Shown piece by piece: positions 17,278-25,374 of a stretch of 64,000 nucleotides of DNA (within the stretch, counting starts at the first letter, position 1; each line of letters begins with the position of its first letter). The translations under genes were made by a program, and so were the position numbers. The DNA is from Neolewinella antarctica (GTDB lineage: Bacteria > Bacteroidota > Bacteroidia > Chitinophagales > Saprospiraceae), in assembly GCF_011927835.1 (NCBI RefSeq), contig NZ_JAATJH010000008.1, positions 89,384 through 153,383 on the forward strand, given 5' to 3'. The notes beneath the pieces were generated by a model. The model saw only the letters and a program-made list of their open reading frames with translations, did no database searches and was not told the origin of the DNA.

Positions 17278-17428
17278 ACGCGTGCCTTTGGCATCACTGC
17301 TCGAACCAAATAATCTACAGTTCCCGCACGCCTCTTCTTTGGGAGCAAACGCCTACGGAGAAGCTTGGTAATAAGTTGTTACGCGCACGGCGTTTGAAAA
17401 AGTACAGACCTTGCGCGCACGACAACAA

Positions 17429-17464
17429 AAAAGCCGCTACCAACCTAAGTTAGTAGCGGCTTTT
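17429..17464 (-). terminator. Rho-independent terminator of the rpsF-rpsR-rplI operon
   Basis: A GC-rich stem AAAAGCCGCTAC / GTAGCGGCTTTT follows the rplI stop codon by 24 nt on the minus strand and is followed by TTGTTGTC. Confidence 0.85.
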
Positions 17465-17487
17465 GCCGTGAGGGGTTAACAACAGGT

Positions 17488-17934
17488 TTAATCCTGCGCT
17501 AACTCCAACTGCATTTCTTGCTTCACCTCGGGGTGCAGATTCAAGGTCAGGGTGTACACACCGACTTCCTTGGCATCCTCGGGCAGTTGAATCTTCTTCC
17601 GCTCGATGGTGATACCGAACTGCTCCTTCAGCTGCTGCTTAACGGACAACTCGGTGATCGAACCGAAAATACGACCGGTTGCACCCGCCTTGACGCCCAC
17701 TTTGAGGGTCTGGCCGGCGAGCTTTTGGGCCATTTCTTTGTAAACGTCCAGGCGCTTGGATTCCTGAGCGTCCTCACGGCGGACCATCTCGTTCAAACGG
17801 CCCATGTTGGACGCGTTACCGATGATGGCCAGGCCACGGGGAAGTAGGTAATTGCGGCCAAAACCGTTCTTTACCGTAATGACTTCGTGCTTGTCGCCGA
17901 CTTTGTCGACATCTTTCAGCATAATTACTTTCAT
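17488..17934 (-). CDS. rplI: 50S ribosomal protein bL9
   Basis: This 148-residue protein begins MKVIMLKDVDKVGDKHEVITVKNGFGRNYLLPRGLAI, the canonical L9 N-terminal domain with the GxGRNYLxPxGxA motif that binds 23S rRNA. A long connecting helix (NMGRLNEMVRREDAQESKRLDVYKEMAQKLAG) and the C-terminal domain (GSITELSVKQQLKEQFGITIERKKIQLPE) follow. It is the last gene of rpsF-rpsR-rplI. A family B repeat hairpin occupies the 129-nt gap between rpsR and rplI. Confidence 0.98.
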   Translation of the reverse strand: MKVIMLKDVDKVGDKHEVITVKNGFGRNYLLPRGLAIIGNASNMGRLNEMVRREDAQESKRLDVYKEMAQKLAGQTLKVGVKAGATGRIFGSITELSVKQQLKEQFGITIERKKIQLPEDAKEVGVYTLTLNLHPEVKQEMQLELAQD

Positions 17935-18002
17935 AATGAATTATGTTGTCCCACTCTTTCGGGGCGGTGCCCCATTGGAGTAAGTGGTTAGGAATTAGGT
18001 TG

Positions 18003-18067
18003 TAGGCGGTAGTCATTAGGCGGTAGGCGCGTAGTACAAGACTACCGCCTACCGCCTAACGGCCTAC
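18003..18067. repeat. Repeat family B inverted array between rpsR and rplI
   Basis: TAGGCGGTAG and TTAGGCGGTAGGC units on the left face ACTACCGCCTACCGCCTAA and GGCCTAC on the right, so the transcript can fold into a long hairpin. The last bases include the TAG stop codon of rpsR (18064-18066). Its position inside a ribosomal-protein operon suggests a stability or attenuation effect, which is inferred. Confidence 0.8.
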
Positions 18068-18330
18068 TTCAGAAGGTCCGTCAGGTACGGCAACATCGCC
18101 AAATGACGCGCACGCTTGATGGCCGTGCCGATCTTACGCTGGTACTTGAGGCTGTTACCGGTAATCCGGCGGGGAAGGATCTTGCCCTGCTCGTTCACGA
18201 ACGTGAGGAGGAAGTCGGGATCTTTGTAGTCGATGTACTTGATGCCGTAACGCTTAAAACGGCAGTACTTTTTTCTGCGTCCGCCAATCTTAGGATTGGA
18301 CAGGAACTTGATGTCATCTCTGGATGCCAT
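18064..18330 (-). CDS. rpsR: 30S ribosomal protein bS18
   Basis: This 88-residue protein has the bS18 core [65 protein letters not shown], including the [10 protein letters not shown] rRNA-binding loop and the RARxxALLPY end motif (here [10 protein letters not shown]). It binds S6 on the platform of the small subunit. It starts 29 nt after rpsF, consistent with an operon. Its stop codon lies inside a family B repeat. Confidence 0.98.
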   Translation of the reverse strand: MASRDDIKFLSNPKIGGRRKKYCRFKRYGIKYIDYKDPDFLLTFVNEQGKILPRRITGNSLKYQRKIGTAIKRARHLAMLPYLTDLLK

Positions 18331-18359
18331 GGTTTGTCTAATTTAGGGGGATTAACGAA

Positions 18360-18830
18360 TTACTCTTCTTCCTTGAAGCTTTCCGCGTCGCCGGAAGGCA
18401 CGCCGGATAGTTTCGGGCTGTCCGCTTTCTTGCGGCTGACACCGTGGGCAGCGGGCTCGTTCTTGGCGGGCTTCTCCTGCTTCTTACGCTTGGCCTTGCC
18501 GATCTTGCCGGCACGCTTGTCCGCGTTGTACTGGACGCCGTACTTGTTGAGCGAGACGGTCAGGAACCGGAGGATGCGCTCGTCGCGCTTCATGCCGAGT
18601 TCGTAATTCCTAAGGAAAGCACCGTCAGGAGCGGTGTACTCAATGCTGTAGTAAACGCCGTTGCTGCGTTTGTTGATGTCGTAAGCGAGGGTCCGGAGGC
18701 CCATTTCGTCGACAAAAACAATCTCACAACCCTCACCCTGGAGGCCGTTTACGTACGTCTGAGCCGTCGACTTGATATCTTCGGTCGACAGCACTGGATC
18801 TACGACGAATGTTGTTTCGTAATTTCTCAT
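18360..18830 (-). CDS. rpsF: 30S ribosomal protein bS6
   Basis: This 156-residue protein begins MRNYETTFVVDPVLSTEDIKSTAQTYVNGLQGEGCEIVFVDEMGLRTLAYDINKRSNGVYYSIEYTA, a standard S6 ferredoxin-like fold. The first 110 residues are the conserved part. After that comes a lysine-rich, low-complexity C-terminal extension (KRKKQEKPAKNEPAAHGVSRKK ... ESFKEEE) of about 45 residues, longer than in Escherichia coli. It is the first gene of rpsF-rpsR-rplI and has a well-placed Bacteroidetes promoter at 18911-18941. Confidence 0.98.
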   Translation of the reverse strand: MRNYETTFVVDPVLSTEDIKSTAQTYVNGLQGEGCEIVFVDEMGLRTLAYDINKRSNGVYYSIEYTAPDGAFLRNYELGMKRDERILRFLTVSLNKYGVQYNADKRAGKIGKAKRKKQEKPAKNEPAAHGVSRKKADSPKLSGVPSGDAESFKEEE

Positions 18831-18910
18831 ATGGATCAGTCGTACTGATGTTTAGTGAAAAGAATTGGTTATTCCCCTACGCAGCCGCGAAGGGTTGCGC
18901 TAAGGGGCGG

Positions 18911-18941
18911 CGAAGATACGCTGCGTTTTCTTGGTTTCCAA
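18911..18941 (-). promoter_or_regulatory. Promoter of the rpsF-rpsR-rplI operon
   Basis: The minus strand has TTG (18941-18939), a 20-nt spacer, then TATCTTCG (18918-18911), one base from the consensus TAnnTTTG. The architecture matches the acyl-CoA dehydrogenase promoter at 50332-50363. The predicted start near 18904 gives a leader of about 70 nt before the rpsF ATG. Confidence 0.6.
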
Positions 18942-19084
18942 GGGGTTAGGCGGGCTTCGTCCTTTTTCGGGTGCCCCGTACTCACTAGGCGCTCCGCGCG
19001 GTGAGCTACCGTGCGTCAGATCACGATGCCAAAACATGCCGTGGTCGATACATAGGAGCACCTAAATCCCTTAGAGGCAAAGCG

Positions 19085-20515
19085 CTAAAACCGTTCGTTC
19101 AGCCAGTTACCAATCATCTCCAGCGCCAATGGGTCGAAAGTCGTCTCGATCGTGCCGTATTCGTTCGGCGCACCGGTGTCGGCGGGTTGGAAGAGGTGGT
19201 TGAGGCCGGGCAGCGGCAGCACGGTTGCGTCCTTATTACCATTTTTCGCCATCGCGATGCTGATGCCGTTGAGGTTACTTTCGGCGGCGACCTGCGTATC
19301 CTTTAAGCCGTTGATGGCCAACGTCGGGATCGTTAATTTTTCGAGGTAAGGCGTGGGATCCATCGCGAGAAAACTGCGCAGCCAGGGATTGGACAGCGGC
19401 ACCACGTACTGAGCGTTGAACGCGCGGGGGTCCTTAATGCTATTCCGCAGGGCGGTGGGGAGGTTGTCCATCCGCTTTTCAAAAAGTGCGTAGAGGCCAT
19501 CGACGTACCTGTCCTGGTCGAGCGCGGGGCTTTCCTTGATAAAGGTGTAAGCGGACCGTAGCCCGGGTTCGTCGCGGGCGATGAGTTGGGCGGGCATGCC
19601 CGTGGCGGTCCCCACCTGGCGGCGTTGTTCGAGCATGAGGCTGTCAATCGGGACGCCGGGGGCGGCCAGCAGAATGACGAAATCGAGGTCTTCGTTTTCG
19701 GCCGCGACGATGGGCGCGATGAGGCCACCCTCACTGTGCCCGGCCATACCGATGGCTATTTTCCGGAAGTCCTTGCGCTGCTTCAGGTAATCCACTGCGG
19801 CACCCGCGTCCGCGCCAAAATCCCGCGTAGTGGCCCCGTTGTGGTCCCCCGTGCTTTCGCCCACGCCGCGGTCGTCGTAACGGAGCACGGCGTACCCTTC
19901 GCGCGTCAGGTAATCACTCAGCACGAGGAAGGGGCTGTGGTTGATCTGGCTGCCCAGGTAGGAGTTGCGATCCTGCGGCCCGGAGCCGGAGACAAGGATG
20001 ATGGCGGCGCGCGGTTTGCCCTTCGTGGGTAGCGTTAATTCGCCGGCGAGCGTCACGCCGGCGGCACCACCGGGGAAGGTGACGGCTTCGCGTTCGTAGG
20101 GAAAATCGGTCGGCTGCTGGCTCCGTTGCGTGATGGTGACCGGCCCGTCACTCACGGGGTAACCCTGGGGCCGGTAGCGGTAAAAGGTCAGTGGAAAATC
20201 AACCCGGGCCTGGTTAAAAACGCCGCGCAGTTCTTTGCCGTCGAGCACGCCGGAGAAGCTCGCGCCGAGGTCGTTGAGCGTAAACTGAAGGCGCTGGCCG
20301 TCGAAGGAACTCGTCGTGAAATCGAAGCGTGCCTCACTCTGGCCGGGGCTGACGAGGCTGCCGGTGATTGCCCCGTCTTGCTCGTCGAGTTGGATGCCGA
20401 GGGGCAATTCCGTCCCCATCGCGTCGAGGATCGCGAACCATTCGCCGGGGAGTTGGGCGCGGACGCTGGTGCAGAGAAATAGGGGAAGGAGCAGGGTGAG
20501 TAGCGATCGTTGCAT
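19085..20515 (-). CDS. Secreted alpha/beta hydrolase (dienelactone hydrolase/esterase-like)
   Basis: This 476-residue exported protein has signal peptide MQRSLLTLLLPLFLCTSVRA (cleavage before QLPGEW). Residues 21-130 form a beta-rich N-terminal domain common to Bacteroidetes hydrolases of this type. The alpha/beta hydrolase domain begins near 140. AAIILVSGSGPQDRN forms the oxyanion region, LRYDDRGVGESTG follows, the nucleophile elbow is GHSEGG with Ser261, INGLKDTQV carries a likely acid Asp, and PGLNHLFQ a likely His. The substrate is not predictable from sequence. It is a single gene between rpsF and the GldM-like gene, both on the same strand. Confidence 0.85.
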   Translation of the reverse strand: MQRSLLTLLLPLFLCTSVRAQLPGEWFAILDAMGTELPLGIQLDEQDGAITGSLVSPGQSEARFDFTTSSFDGQRLQFTLNDLGASFSGVLDGKELRGVFNQARVDFPLTFYRYRPQGYPVSDGPVTITQRSQQPTDFPYEREAVTFPGGAAGVTLAGELTLPTKGKPRAAIILVSGSGPQDRNSYLGSQINHSPFLVLSDYLTREGYAVLRYDDRGVGESTGDHNGATTRDFGADAGAAVDYLKQRKDFRKIAIGMAGHSEGGLIAPIVAAENEDLDFVILLAAPGVPIDSLMLEQRRQVGTATGMPAQLIARDEPGLRSAYTFIKESPALDQDRYVDGLYALFEKRMDNLPTALRNSIKDPRAFNAQYVVPLSNPWLRSFLAMDPTPYLEKLTIPTLAINGLKDTQVAAESNLNGISIAMAKNGNKDATVLPLPGLNHLFQPADTGAPNEYGTIETTFDPLALEMIGNWLNERF

Positions 20516-20569
20516 GCGGTGTGTTTAGTCCGAATCTTGCAACGGTGGGGGGTGGGGCTTAGTTGTTGG

Positions 20570-21493
20570 TTAGCGTACTTCGTAGGTGAAGCTTCCCTCG
20601 CCGGTTGTCACCTTACCGGTAAGTGGATTGGTAATTTTGACCTCGGTTTCCAGCGTATGCCGACCACTACGGTGCGTTATCCGACTGAAGTCAGCAGTTC
20701 CATCATCCCGAATTTCTAGAACCTTGCCGTCAACCATCAGCACCACGTTCTCTGGGTCGAGGTTGGAAGAATAGCTACCGACGTAGACTTTGGCTTGGAG
20801 TGGCTCGCCCGGGGAAACTAGAGAAGCTTTAGCGCTAAATACTGGAAAGAAACCCATATCACAAGTTATGATTCTCCCGGTCATCAGGGATAACATATCC
20901 TGCAAAATGCCAAACTGCGTGTGTAATAATTCGATGTACACTAGATCGATGGCGGTCTGCTTTAAGAGGTTAGCATGATGTCTTTGCTGCGCAAGCGGCT
21001 TCGTCAAAAAATTCTTACGCAACCACGTAATTCTGGTGATGACATCCTCTTCCTTTAAGTTGAAATTTGTGGCTTCGGAGTGCAATAATGCGCTGGACTT
21101 GTCTAATAACTTTTGATTAGCATTCCCCGCTGCGTAATAAATAAGGTCATCTCTATCCAGGCTACCCACAAAGGAACAAATGAGGTCAGTAGCATAATCG
21201 CCGCTTTGAGCATCGGCATAATCGTTCCGCCCCTGCTCCGCAACTAGGAACAGCTCAAGTAACGGATGAAACCTTTCTTTGGAGTCGTCCTGCAACATTA
21301 TTTGTGTCTCGCGCCGCAGATTCTCAATGGCTTGGTGGTAATGCTCAATCGTTTGCGTGTGCGTTTTTGTCGTTGCGTTCACAAAGTCTTCGGCTTGGCG
21401 GTCCAACTCACTGAAGTGGTACGTGGTAGCCATAGTCCCAAGTAGCAAGGCAGCGAGAAACAGAAGGATCGTATAGGTGGCGGATCTGGACAT
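20570..21493 (-). CDS. Truncated GldM paralogue: TM helix plus GldM domains 1-2
   Basis: This is a 307-residue protein from the ATG at 21493; upstream residues in the frame are not credible. One N-terminal membrane helix (residues 6-26, AYTILLFLAALLLGTMATTY region) has no similarity to the GldM helix. The periplasmic part shares scattered but clear blocks with GldM of this window: DSKERF (70-75), FFPVFSAK (215-222), VGSYSSNLDPENV (238-250), DGTADF and ITNPLTGKVTTGEGSFTYEV (287-306). The homology ends exactly where GldM domain 2 ends; domains 3 and 4, which contact the outer parts of the machine, are missing. It lies far from gldLMN, between a hydrolase and a LuxE-like gene. Function is unknown. 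Confidence 0.8.
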   Translation of the reverse strand: MSRSATYTILLFLAALLLGTMATTYHFSELDRQAEDFVNATTKTHTQTIEHYHQAIENLRRETQIMLQDDSKERFHPLLELFLVAEQGRNDYADAQSGDYATDLICSFVGSLDRDDLIYYAAGNANQKLLDKSSALLHSEATNFNLKEEDVITRITWLRKNFLTKPLAQQRHHANLLKQTAIDLVYIELLHTQFGILQDMLSLMTGRIITCDMGFFPVFSAKASLVSPGEPLQAKVYVGSYSSNLDPENVVLMVDGKVLEIRDDGTADFSRITHRSGRHTLETEVKITNPLTGKVTTGEGSFTYEVR

Positions 21494-21593
21494 ATCAATA
21501 TGATTGGGATAGAAACCCTTTTTAACCACAAAAAATGTCTTAACTCTAACATTTAACGTGCATCCATACATTGACTTAAACCCTCTGTACAAT

Positions 21594-22616
21594 TCAAAGC
21601 ACCAACAAATTACACCCCCGCACGTCACTAGCGTCCATCCGCCCCAGCACCTCGAACGAGCCATCCGCGTGCACCCGCCCCAAATCATCCGTCGCGATGA
21701 AGCTAATCGTATCGAGATTGGCCAGGTCGGTGACGTTGAGCGCCCCGTTGCGACCGCAGGGTAAATTAGTGAGCGGATCGGTTACGTCACGGACGGTAAC
21801 CCGCATGGTTGGGGCGGGCAAGAACACACCGTCCGCCGGTGCGTAGGCCTGGCTGAGCAGCTCGGTCATGCCGTATTCGGAATGTATTTGCGAAACCCGA
21901 AAAGCCCGGCGGAGCGTACCGTGCAGCGCCCCGCGCGTCATCTCCTTCCGGCGGCCCTTCATGCCACCGGTTTCCATGATGATGGTGTTACTAAGGGCTT
22001 GCGGAAATTCGTCGGCCAAATCGAGTAACGCGAAGCTGACGCCAATGAGGAGGGTAGGCAGCTCGGCACCCGCCAAAGACTTCAGTTTTTTGGCGAGCCC
22101 GGCCAGGTCGTCCAGAAAGAAACCGGAATCCGGGTGGCCGGACTGGCGGATAAAGTCATCCGCCATAAAGACGAGGCTGGAGCCGGTTCTTTCGAGGTAA
22201 GCCGGGAGAAGGGCCAGCACGGCGCGGCCCCGCAGCGGTCCGTACTGCCGTTCAAAAGTATGGCGAGCGTTCTGACGGTACCAGTCTTCATCGCGCAGGG
22301 GGTGGCGGCTGGTACTGGCGCCGGTCGTACCGCTGCTGGTGAAAACGCGGGCGGGCGTCCAACCGGGGCCGGTCACGAGCGAATGGGTTTTGAACAAACT
22401 GATGGGCAGGTGGGGAATCTCGGTCGGGCCGGTGACGGAGGCGGGGTCGCAGCGCAACAAATCGAGGTAGCGGGCGTAAATAGTGTTGTGCCGCGCCTGG
22501 TAACGAAAGACCGCGAGGGCTACGGAAGCGAAAGTATCCGGGGCCACCGCACGAATTCGCGCTCGCAATCGGTCGCGTTCCGCGGCGGGGTTTGTATGTT
22601 GGGTGTTCGTTGGCAC
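21594..22616 (-). CDS. LuxE-like acyl-protein synthetase / acyltransferase
   Basis: This 340-residue protein has the LuxE-type adenylating fold. HLPISLFKTHSLV (residues 69-81) precedes the phosphate-binding loop FTSSGTTGASTSRH (92-105), HSEYGMTELLSQAY matches the ANL-superfamily A5 motif, and the C-terminus has DTISFIATDDLGRV. LuxE activates a fatty acid with ATP and holds it as a thioester; in non-luminous Bacteroidetes the substrate is unknown. No luxCDAB genes are present here. It diverges from the lipoprotein at 22696, 79 nt away. Confidence 0.85.
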   Translation of the reverse strand: MPTNTQHTNPAAERDRLRARIRAVAPDTFASVALAVFRYQARHNTIYARYLDLLRCDPASVTGPTEIPHLPISLFKTHSLVTGPGWTPARVFTSSGTTGASTSRHPLRDEDWYRQNARHTFERQYGPLRGRAVLALLPAYLERTGSSLVFMADDFIRQSGHPDSGFFLDDLAGLAKKLKSLAGAELPTLLIGVSFALLDLADEFPQALSNTIIMETGGMKGRRKEMTRGALHGTLRRAFRVSQIHSEYGMTELLSQAYAPADGVFLPAPTMRVTVRDVTDPLTNLPCGRNGALNVTDLANLDTISFIATDDLGRVHADGSFEVLGRMDASDVRGCNLLVL

Positions 22617-22695
22617 GTCCCCCGCTTAACGCTCGAGCTGCTAAAAAGTCGGTACGCCACGCTACCCTATTTATGGTTTCTTACGTTCAAACCCT

Positions 22696-23190
22696 ATGCG
22701 CAACCTCATCGCCATCCTCTGCTCCCTTCCCATCTTCCTGGCATCCTGCGTGGATGCGCCCGAATACCCCGTGGAGCCCGTCATTACTTTTGAGGGCGTC
22801 AACAAGGACCGGGTCTTTCAGGACGGCATTGGTATAATCGACAGCATTGAAATTCAGTTCAGTTTCACCGACGGCGACGGTGATTTGAGCGACCTGAATG
22901 GGGACAGCATCAATATGTTTCTCACCAACAGTCAGTTGGGCATACCACAGGCCTTTGCCATCCCGACCATCACGAAAGAGGGAACGGGCAACGGCATCAG
23001 CGGTGACATCTTCATCACGGTGGCCAATACTACCGGGATCTGCTGTATTTTCGATCGCGTCGCCTGCGCCTCGGACCCGCGCTTCCCGGTGGATACTTTC
23101 TCGTACGCCATCCAGATTCAGGACCGGGCGGGAAACCGGAGTAATAAAATTCAAACTTCGGTCATCGAGATCATCTGTTTACGGCCGTAG
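22696..23190 (+). CDS. Secreted lipoprotein of unknown function
   Basis: This 164-residue protein has a lipoprotein signal, LPIFLASCVDAPE, with Cys18 as the likely lipidated residue. The mature part has ITFEGVNKDRVFQDGIGIIDSIEIQFSFTDGDGDLSDLNGDSI, an acidic, calcium-binding-looking segment, and two cysteines near CCIFDRVACASDP. Such lipoproteins are common in Bacteroidetes as surface or periplasmic proteins, often near secreted enzymes. It lies upstream of a T9SS-sorted hydrolase in the same orientation, with a 91-nt gap. No family is recognised. Confidence 0.7.
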   Translation: MRNLIAILCSLPIFLASCVDAPEYPVEPVITFEGVNKDRVFQDGIGIIDSIEIQFSFTDGDGDLSDLNGDSINMFLTNSQLGIPQAFAIPTITKEGTGNGISGDIFITVANTTGICCIFDRVACASDPRFPVDTFSYAIQIQDRAGNRSNKIQTSVIEIICLRP

Positions 23191-23281
23191 GTAATGAGCC
23201 TCGTGGTGGATGCGCGGGGTAGAGAACGTTTATATTATCGGCGGTTCCAAACTTAAGCAAGCCCTTCGTACTTTAGCTAGC

Positions 23282-24715
23282 ATGAAGCAAATTTTTACCT
23301 CGTTCCTTTTTCTTCTTGCCTTTCAGCTTTCCGCGCAGACTTACGTTAACGTGGAGCCGCAGGAAGGATCGTTGGCAAGCATACTCCAAATTTTTCTGAT
23401 GCGTCAGTTTGAGTATGACGTCCAAAATTACAAGGTCACTTACAACACAACGGATGTGTTTGGGGATTCGACGGTGGCCAGTGGCCTACTCTGCATTCCT
23501 ACCAACCGCGCTAATACTTACCCCCTCGGTGTTTACAGCCACGGGACGGTGGACAACCGCGAAGCGGTTCCCAGCAGAACCGGCGTTTTAGAGCGCTTAC
23601 TTCCTCAGGGAATGGCCGCCACCGGAATCATTACCGTTGCCCCCGATTACTTAGGTTTAGGAGACAACCAAGGCATCCACCCGTACGTCCACGCCGATTC
23701 GGAGGCCAGCGCCGGTCGGGATCTTCTGCTCGCCGCTCGTCAGTGGATGGATGAGCAGAACATCAGTTACAACGACCAGCTTTTCCTTACCGGGTACAGT
23801 CAGGGAGGTCACGCCACCCAGGCGCTGCACCGTGACATACAAACTAACCCTGGGGAAGACGGTTTCGTCGTTACCGCCGCCACGCATAATTCAGGCCCCT
23901 ACTCCATTTCCGACGTGATGCGCGAGACGCTTTTCGCCGAAGGTCAAGCCACGCTGCCGGGCTACATTGTGTACACCTACATCGCTTACGACTACGTGTA
24001 CGATCTCTTCGACGACTTTAGCGAAATCTTTGAGGACAAGTACATCCCTAATATCGACTCCTTTGCTACCGGCCAGATTCAGCTCGGCCGATTCAATGCG
24101 CGGCTCGAACAGCAATTGCGTGAAGATACCGCCTCCCTCTCCGACCTGATCCGCGAGCCGATCCTAACACAGTTACGTACGGATGATCCTACTTCACCTA
24201 CGGTCATAGCGCTTCAGGACAACGATACCTACGACTGGGCGCCGGAAGCGCCTACCGTAATTTATTACTGTACGGCCGACGAACAAGTCCCCTTCAGAAA
24301 TGCAATCTTGGCGGATTCTGTCATGCGGGCTAATGGCTCGACCAGCGTCAGGTTAGAATCCGGCGGGCCGATAACGCACAGAAGCTGTGCTACGCCGGCA
24401 TTTACGCGATCGCTCAACTTCTTCCTACAATACATCGATGTTCAGTTGGTCAGCCTCGGTGAGTTGACTGAGCGTACTAACATATCCATTAGCCCCAACC
24501 CTGTCCGTGCGGGTGAGGTGGTTAACATTCAAGGATTGTCCAATCAGGCGCTGGATTACATTATCTATGACATTAACGGCCGGGTGACCGGACGCGGAAT
24601 TACCGCCGGTAACAGTCGGGTTGACTTACCCAACAATATCTCGGCCGGCGTGCAAATACTGCGCGTTGCGACGGGGGATGGCCGTTCCGTAGTTCGTCGT
24701 TTCGTAGTAAAGTAG
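23282..24715 (+). CDS. T9SS-secreted alpha/beta hydrolase (lipase-like) with C-terminal sorting domain
   Basis: This is a 477-residue protein from the ATG at 23282 (MKQIFTSFLFLLAFQLSAQTYV), with a signal peptide ending SAQ. The hydrolase domain shows LGVYSHGTV, PDYLGLGDNQGIHPYVHADSEASAGRD and the nucleophile elbow GYSQGGH (Ser173), the pattern of secretory lipases. The last 75 residues form a type A T9SS sorting domain: ISISPNPVRAGEVVNIQGL, YIIYDINGRVTGRGI and ILRVATGDGRSVVRRFVVK. The protein is therefore expected to leave the cell through the machine encoded by gldLMN. Confidence 0.88.
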   Translation: MKQIFTSFLFLLAFQLSAQTYVNVEPQEGSLASILQIFLMRQFEYDVQNYKVTYNTTDVFGDSTVASGLLCIPTNRANTYPLGVYSHGTVDNREAVPSRTGVLERLLPQGMAATGIITVAPDYLGLGDNQGIHPYVHADSEASAGRDLLLAARQWMDEQNISYNDQLFLTGYSQGGHATQALHRDIQTNPGEDGFVVTAATHNSGPYSISDVMRETLFAEGQATLPGYIVYTYIAYDYVYDLFDDFSEIFEDKYIPNIDSFATGQIQLGRFNARLEQQLREDTASLSDLIREPILTQLRTDDPTSPTVIALQDNDTYDWAPEAPTVIYYCTADEQVPFRNAILADSVMRANGSTSVRLESGGPITHRSCATPAFTRSLNFFLQYIDVQLVSLGELTERTNISISPNPVRAGEVVNIQGLSNQALDYIIYDINGRVTGRGITAGNSRVDLPNNISAGVQILRVATGDGRSVVRRFVVK

Positions 24716-24765
24716 TAACAAATAATTTGTCGCAAACCAACATCCGAACCCTACCACCCAACAGT

Positions 24766-25005
24766 ATGGAACCAGCCGAACGCACCGAGCCGAAGGAACA
24801 ACCCAAGGCGGCCACTGAGGAATTGACGAGCAAAGTCAAAGATACCTACGAGTGGTGGAATAACCTGGCGACGATCAACGCCGAGGATCCGTTCTTGGTA
24901 GGGGCGATGAAAATCGGTGTGCGCCTCATCGGCATCCTCATCTTACTGGCGCTTTCACCACTCATCCTCCTGGGTTTAATGCTGGGTTTCCTGGCCGCGG
25001 CGTAA
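24766..25005 (+). CDS. Small membrane protein, Pro/Glu-rich head
   Basis: This is a 79-residue protein using the ATG at 24766; the preceding frame adds residues with no support. A charged N-terminal part (MEPAERTEPKEQPKAATEELTSKVKDTYEWW) precedes a C-terminal hydrophobic hairpin, GVRLIGILILLALSPLILLGLMLGFLAAA. The stop TAA overlaps the ATG of the next gene by one base (TAATG), so the two are coupled. I do not recognise a family. Confidence 0.6.
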   Translation: MEPAERTEPKEQPKAATEELTSKVKDTYEWWNNLATINAEDPFLVGAMKIGVRLIGILILLALSPLILLGLMLGFLAAA

Positions 25006-25367
25006 TGATCAGGGCAATACGACCGGTATTCTGGGCTTGCTTGGCCCTCTTCCTAGTGCATCAGCTTCTCCAGAAAGGGTTCTCCATCGACGTGCCCTTC
25101 GTTCACGCGTACCTAGATCCCCTCCTTAGTATCCCCATCATGCTGGGCCTGCTGAGCGTGGAGCGCAATTGGTTATTCGACCGGAAGCGCCTGACGGTGC
25201 TGGATACGGTAATTTCCACGGTCGTGCTGGCGGTAGTTTTCGAGGTTTTCTTTCCGCGTTGGTCGGAGGCATTTACTTATGATCCGTGGGATTTTCTCGC
25301 ATACGCGCTGGGCGGGCTGCTTTTTTGGTTCTTCGTGAATCCGCGCACGACCAGGGAAACGACCTAA
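25005..25367 (+). CDS. Small integral membrane protein (Bacteroidetes conserved; similar proteins are labelled Mg-citrate transporter-like)
   Basis: This 120-residue protein has four hydrophobic segments: residues 6-22, 37-55, 65-82 and 95-112. Short motifs are DPLLSIPIMLGLLSVERNWLF and DPWDFLAYALGGLLFWFF. Proteins of this size and pattern occur widely in Bacteroidetes, where automated annotation calls them magnesium/citrate secondary transporters; that name is weakly supported. It overlaps the preceding gene by one base and faces the GH20-domain lipoprotein gene with only 7 nt between the two 3' ends. Confidence 0.65.
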   Translation: MIRAIRPVFWACLALFLVHQLLQKGFSIDVPFVHAYLDPLLSIPIMLGLLSVERNWLFDRKRLTVLDTVISTVVLAVVFEVFFPRWSEAFTYDPWDFLAYALGGLLFWFFVNPRTTRETT

Positions 25368-25374
25368 CTTAATG

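Noticed and set aside
19586..20032. Plus-strand frame inside the secreted hydrolase gene
   Set aside because: It overlaps a full-length hydrolase with signal peptide and catalytic motifs, and has no support of its own.
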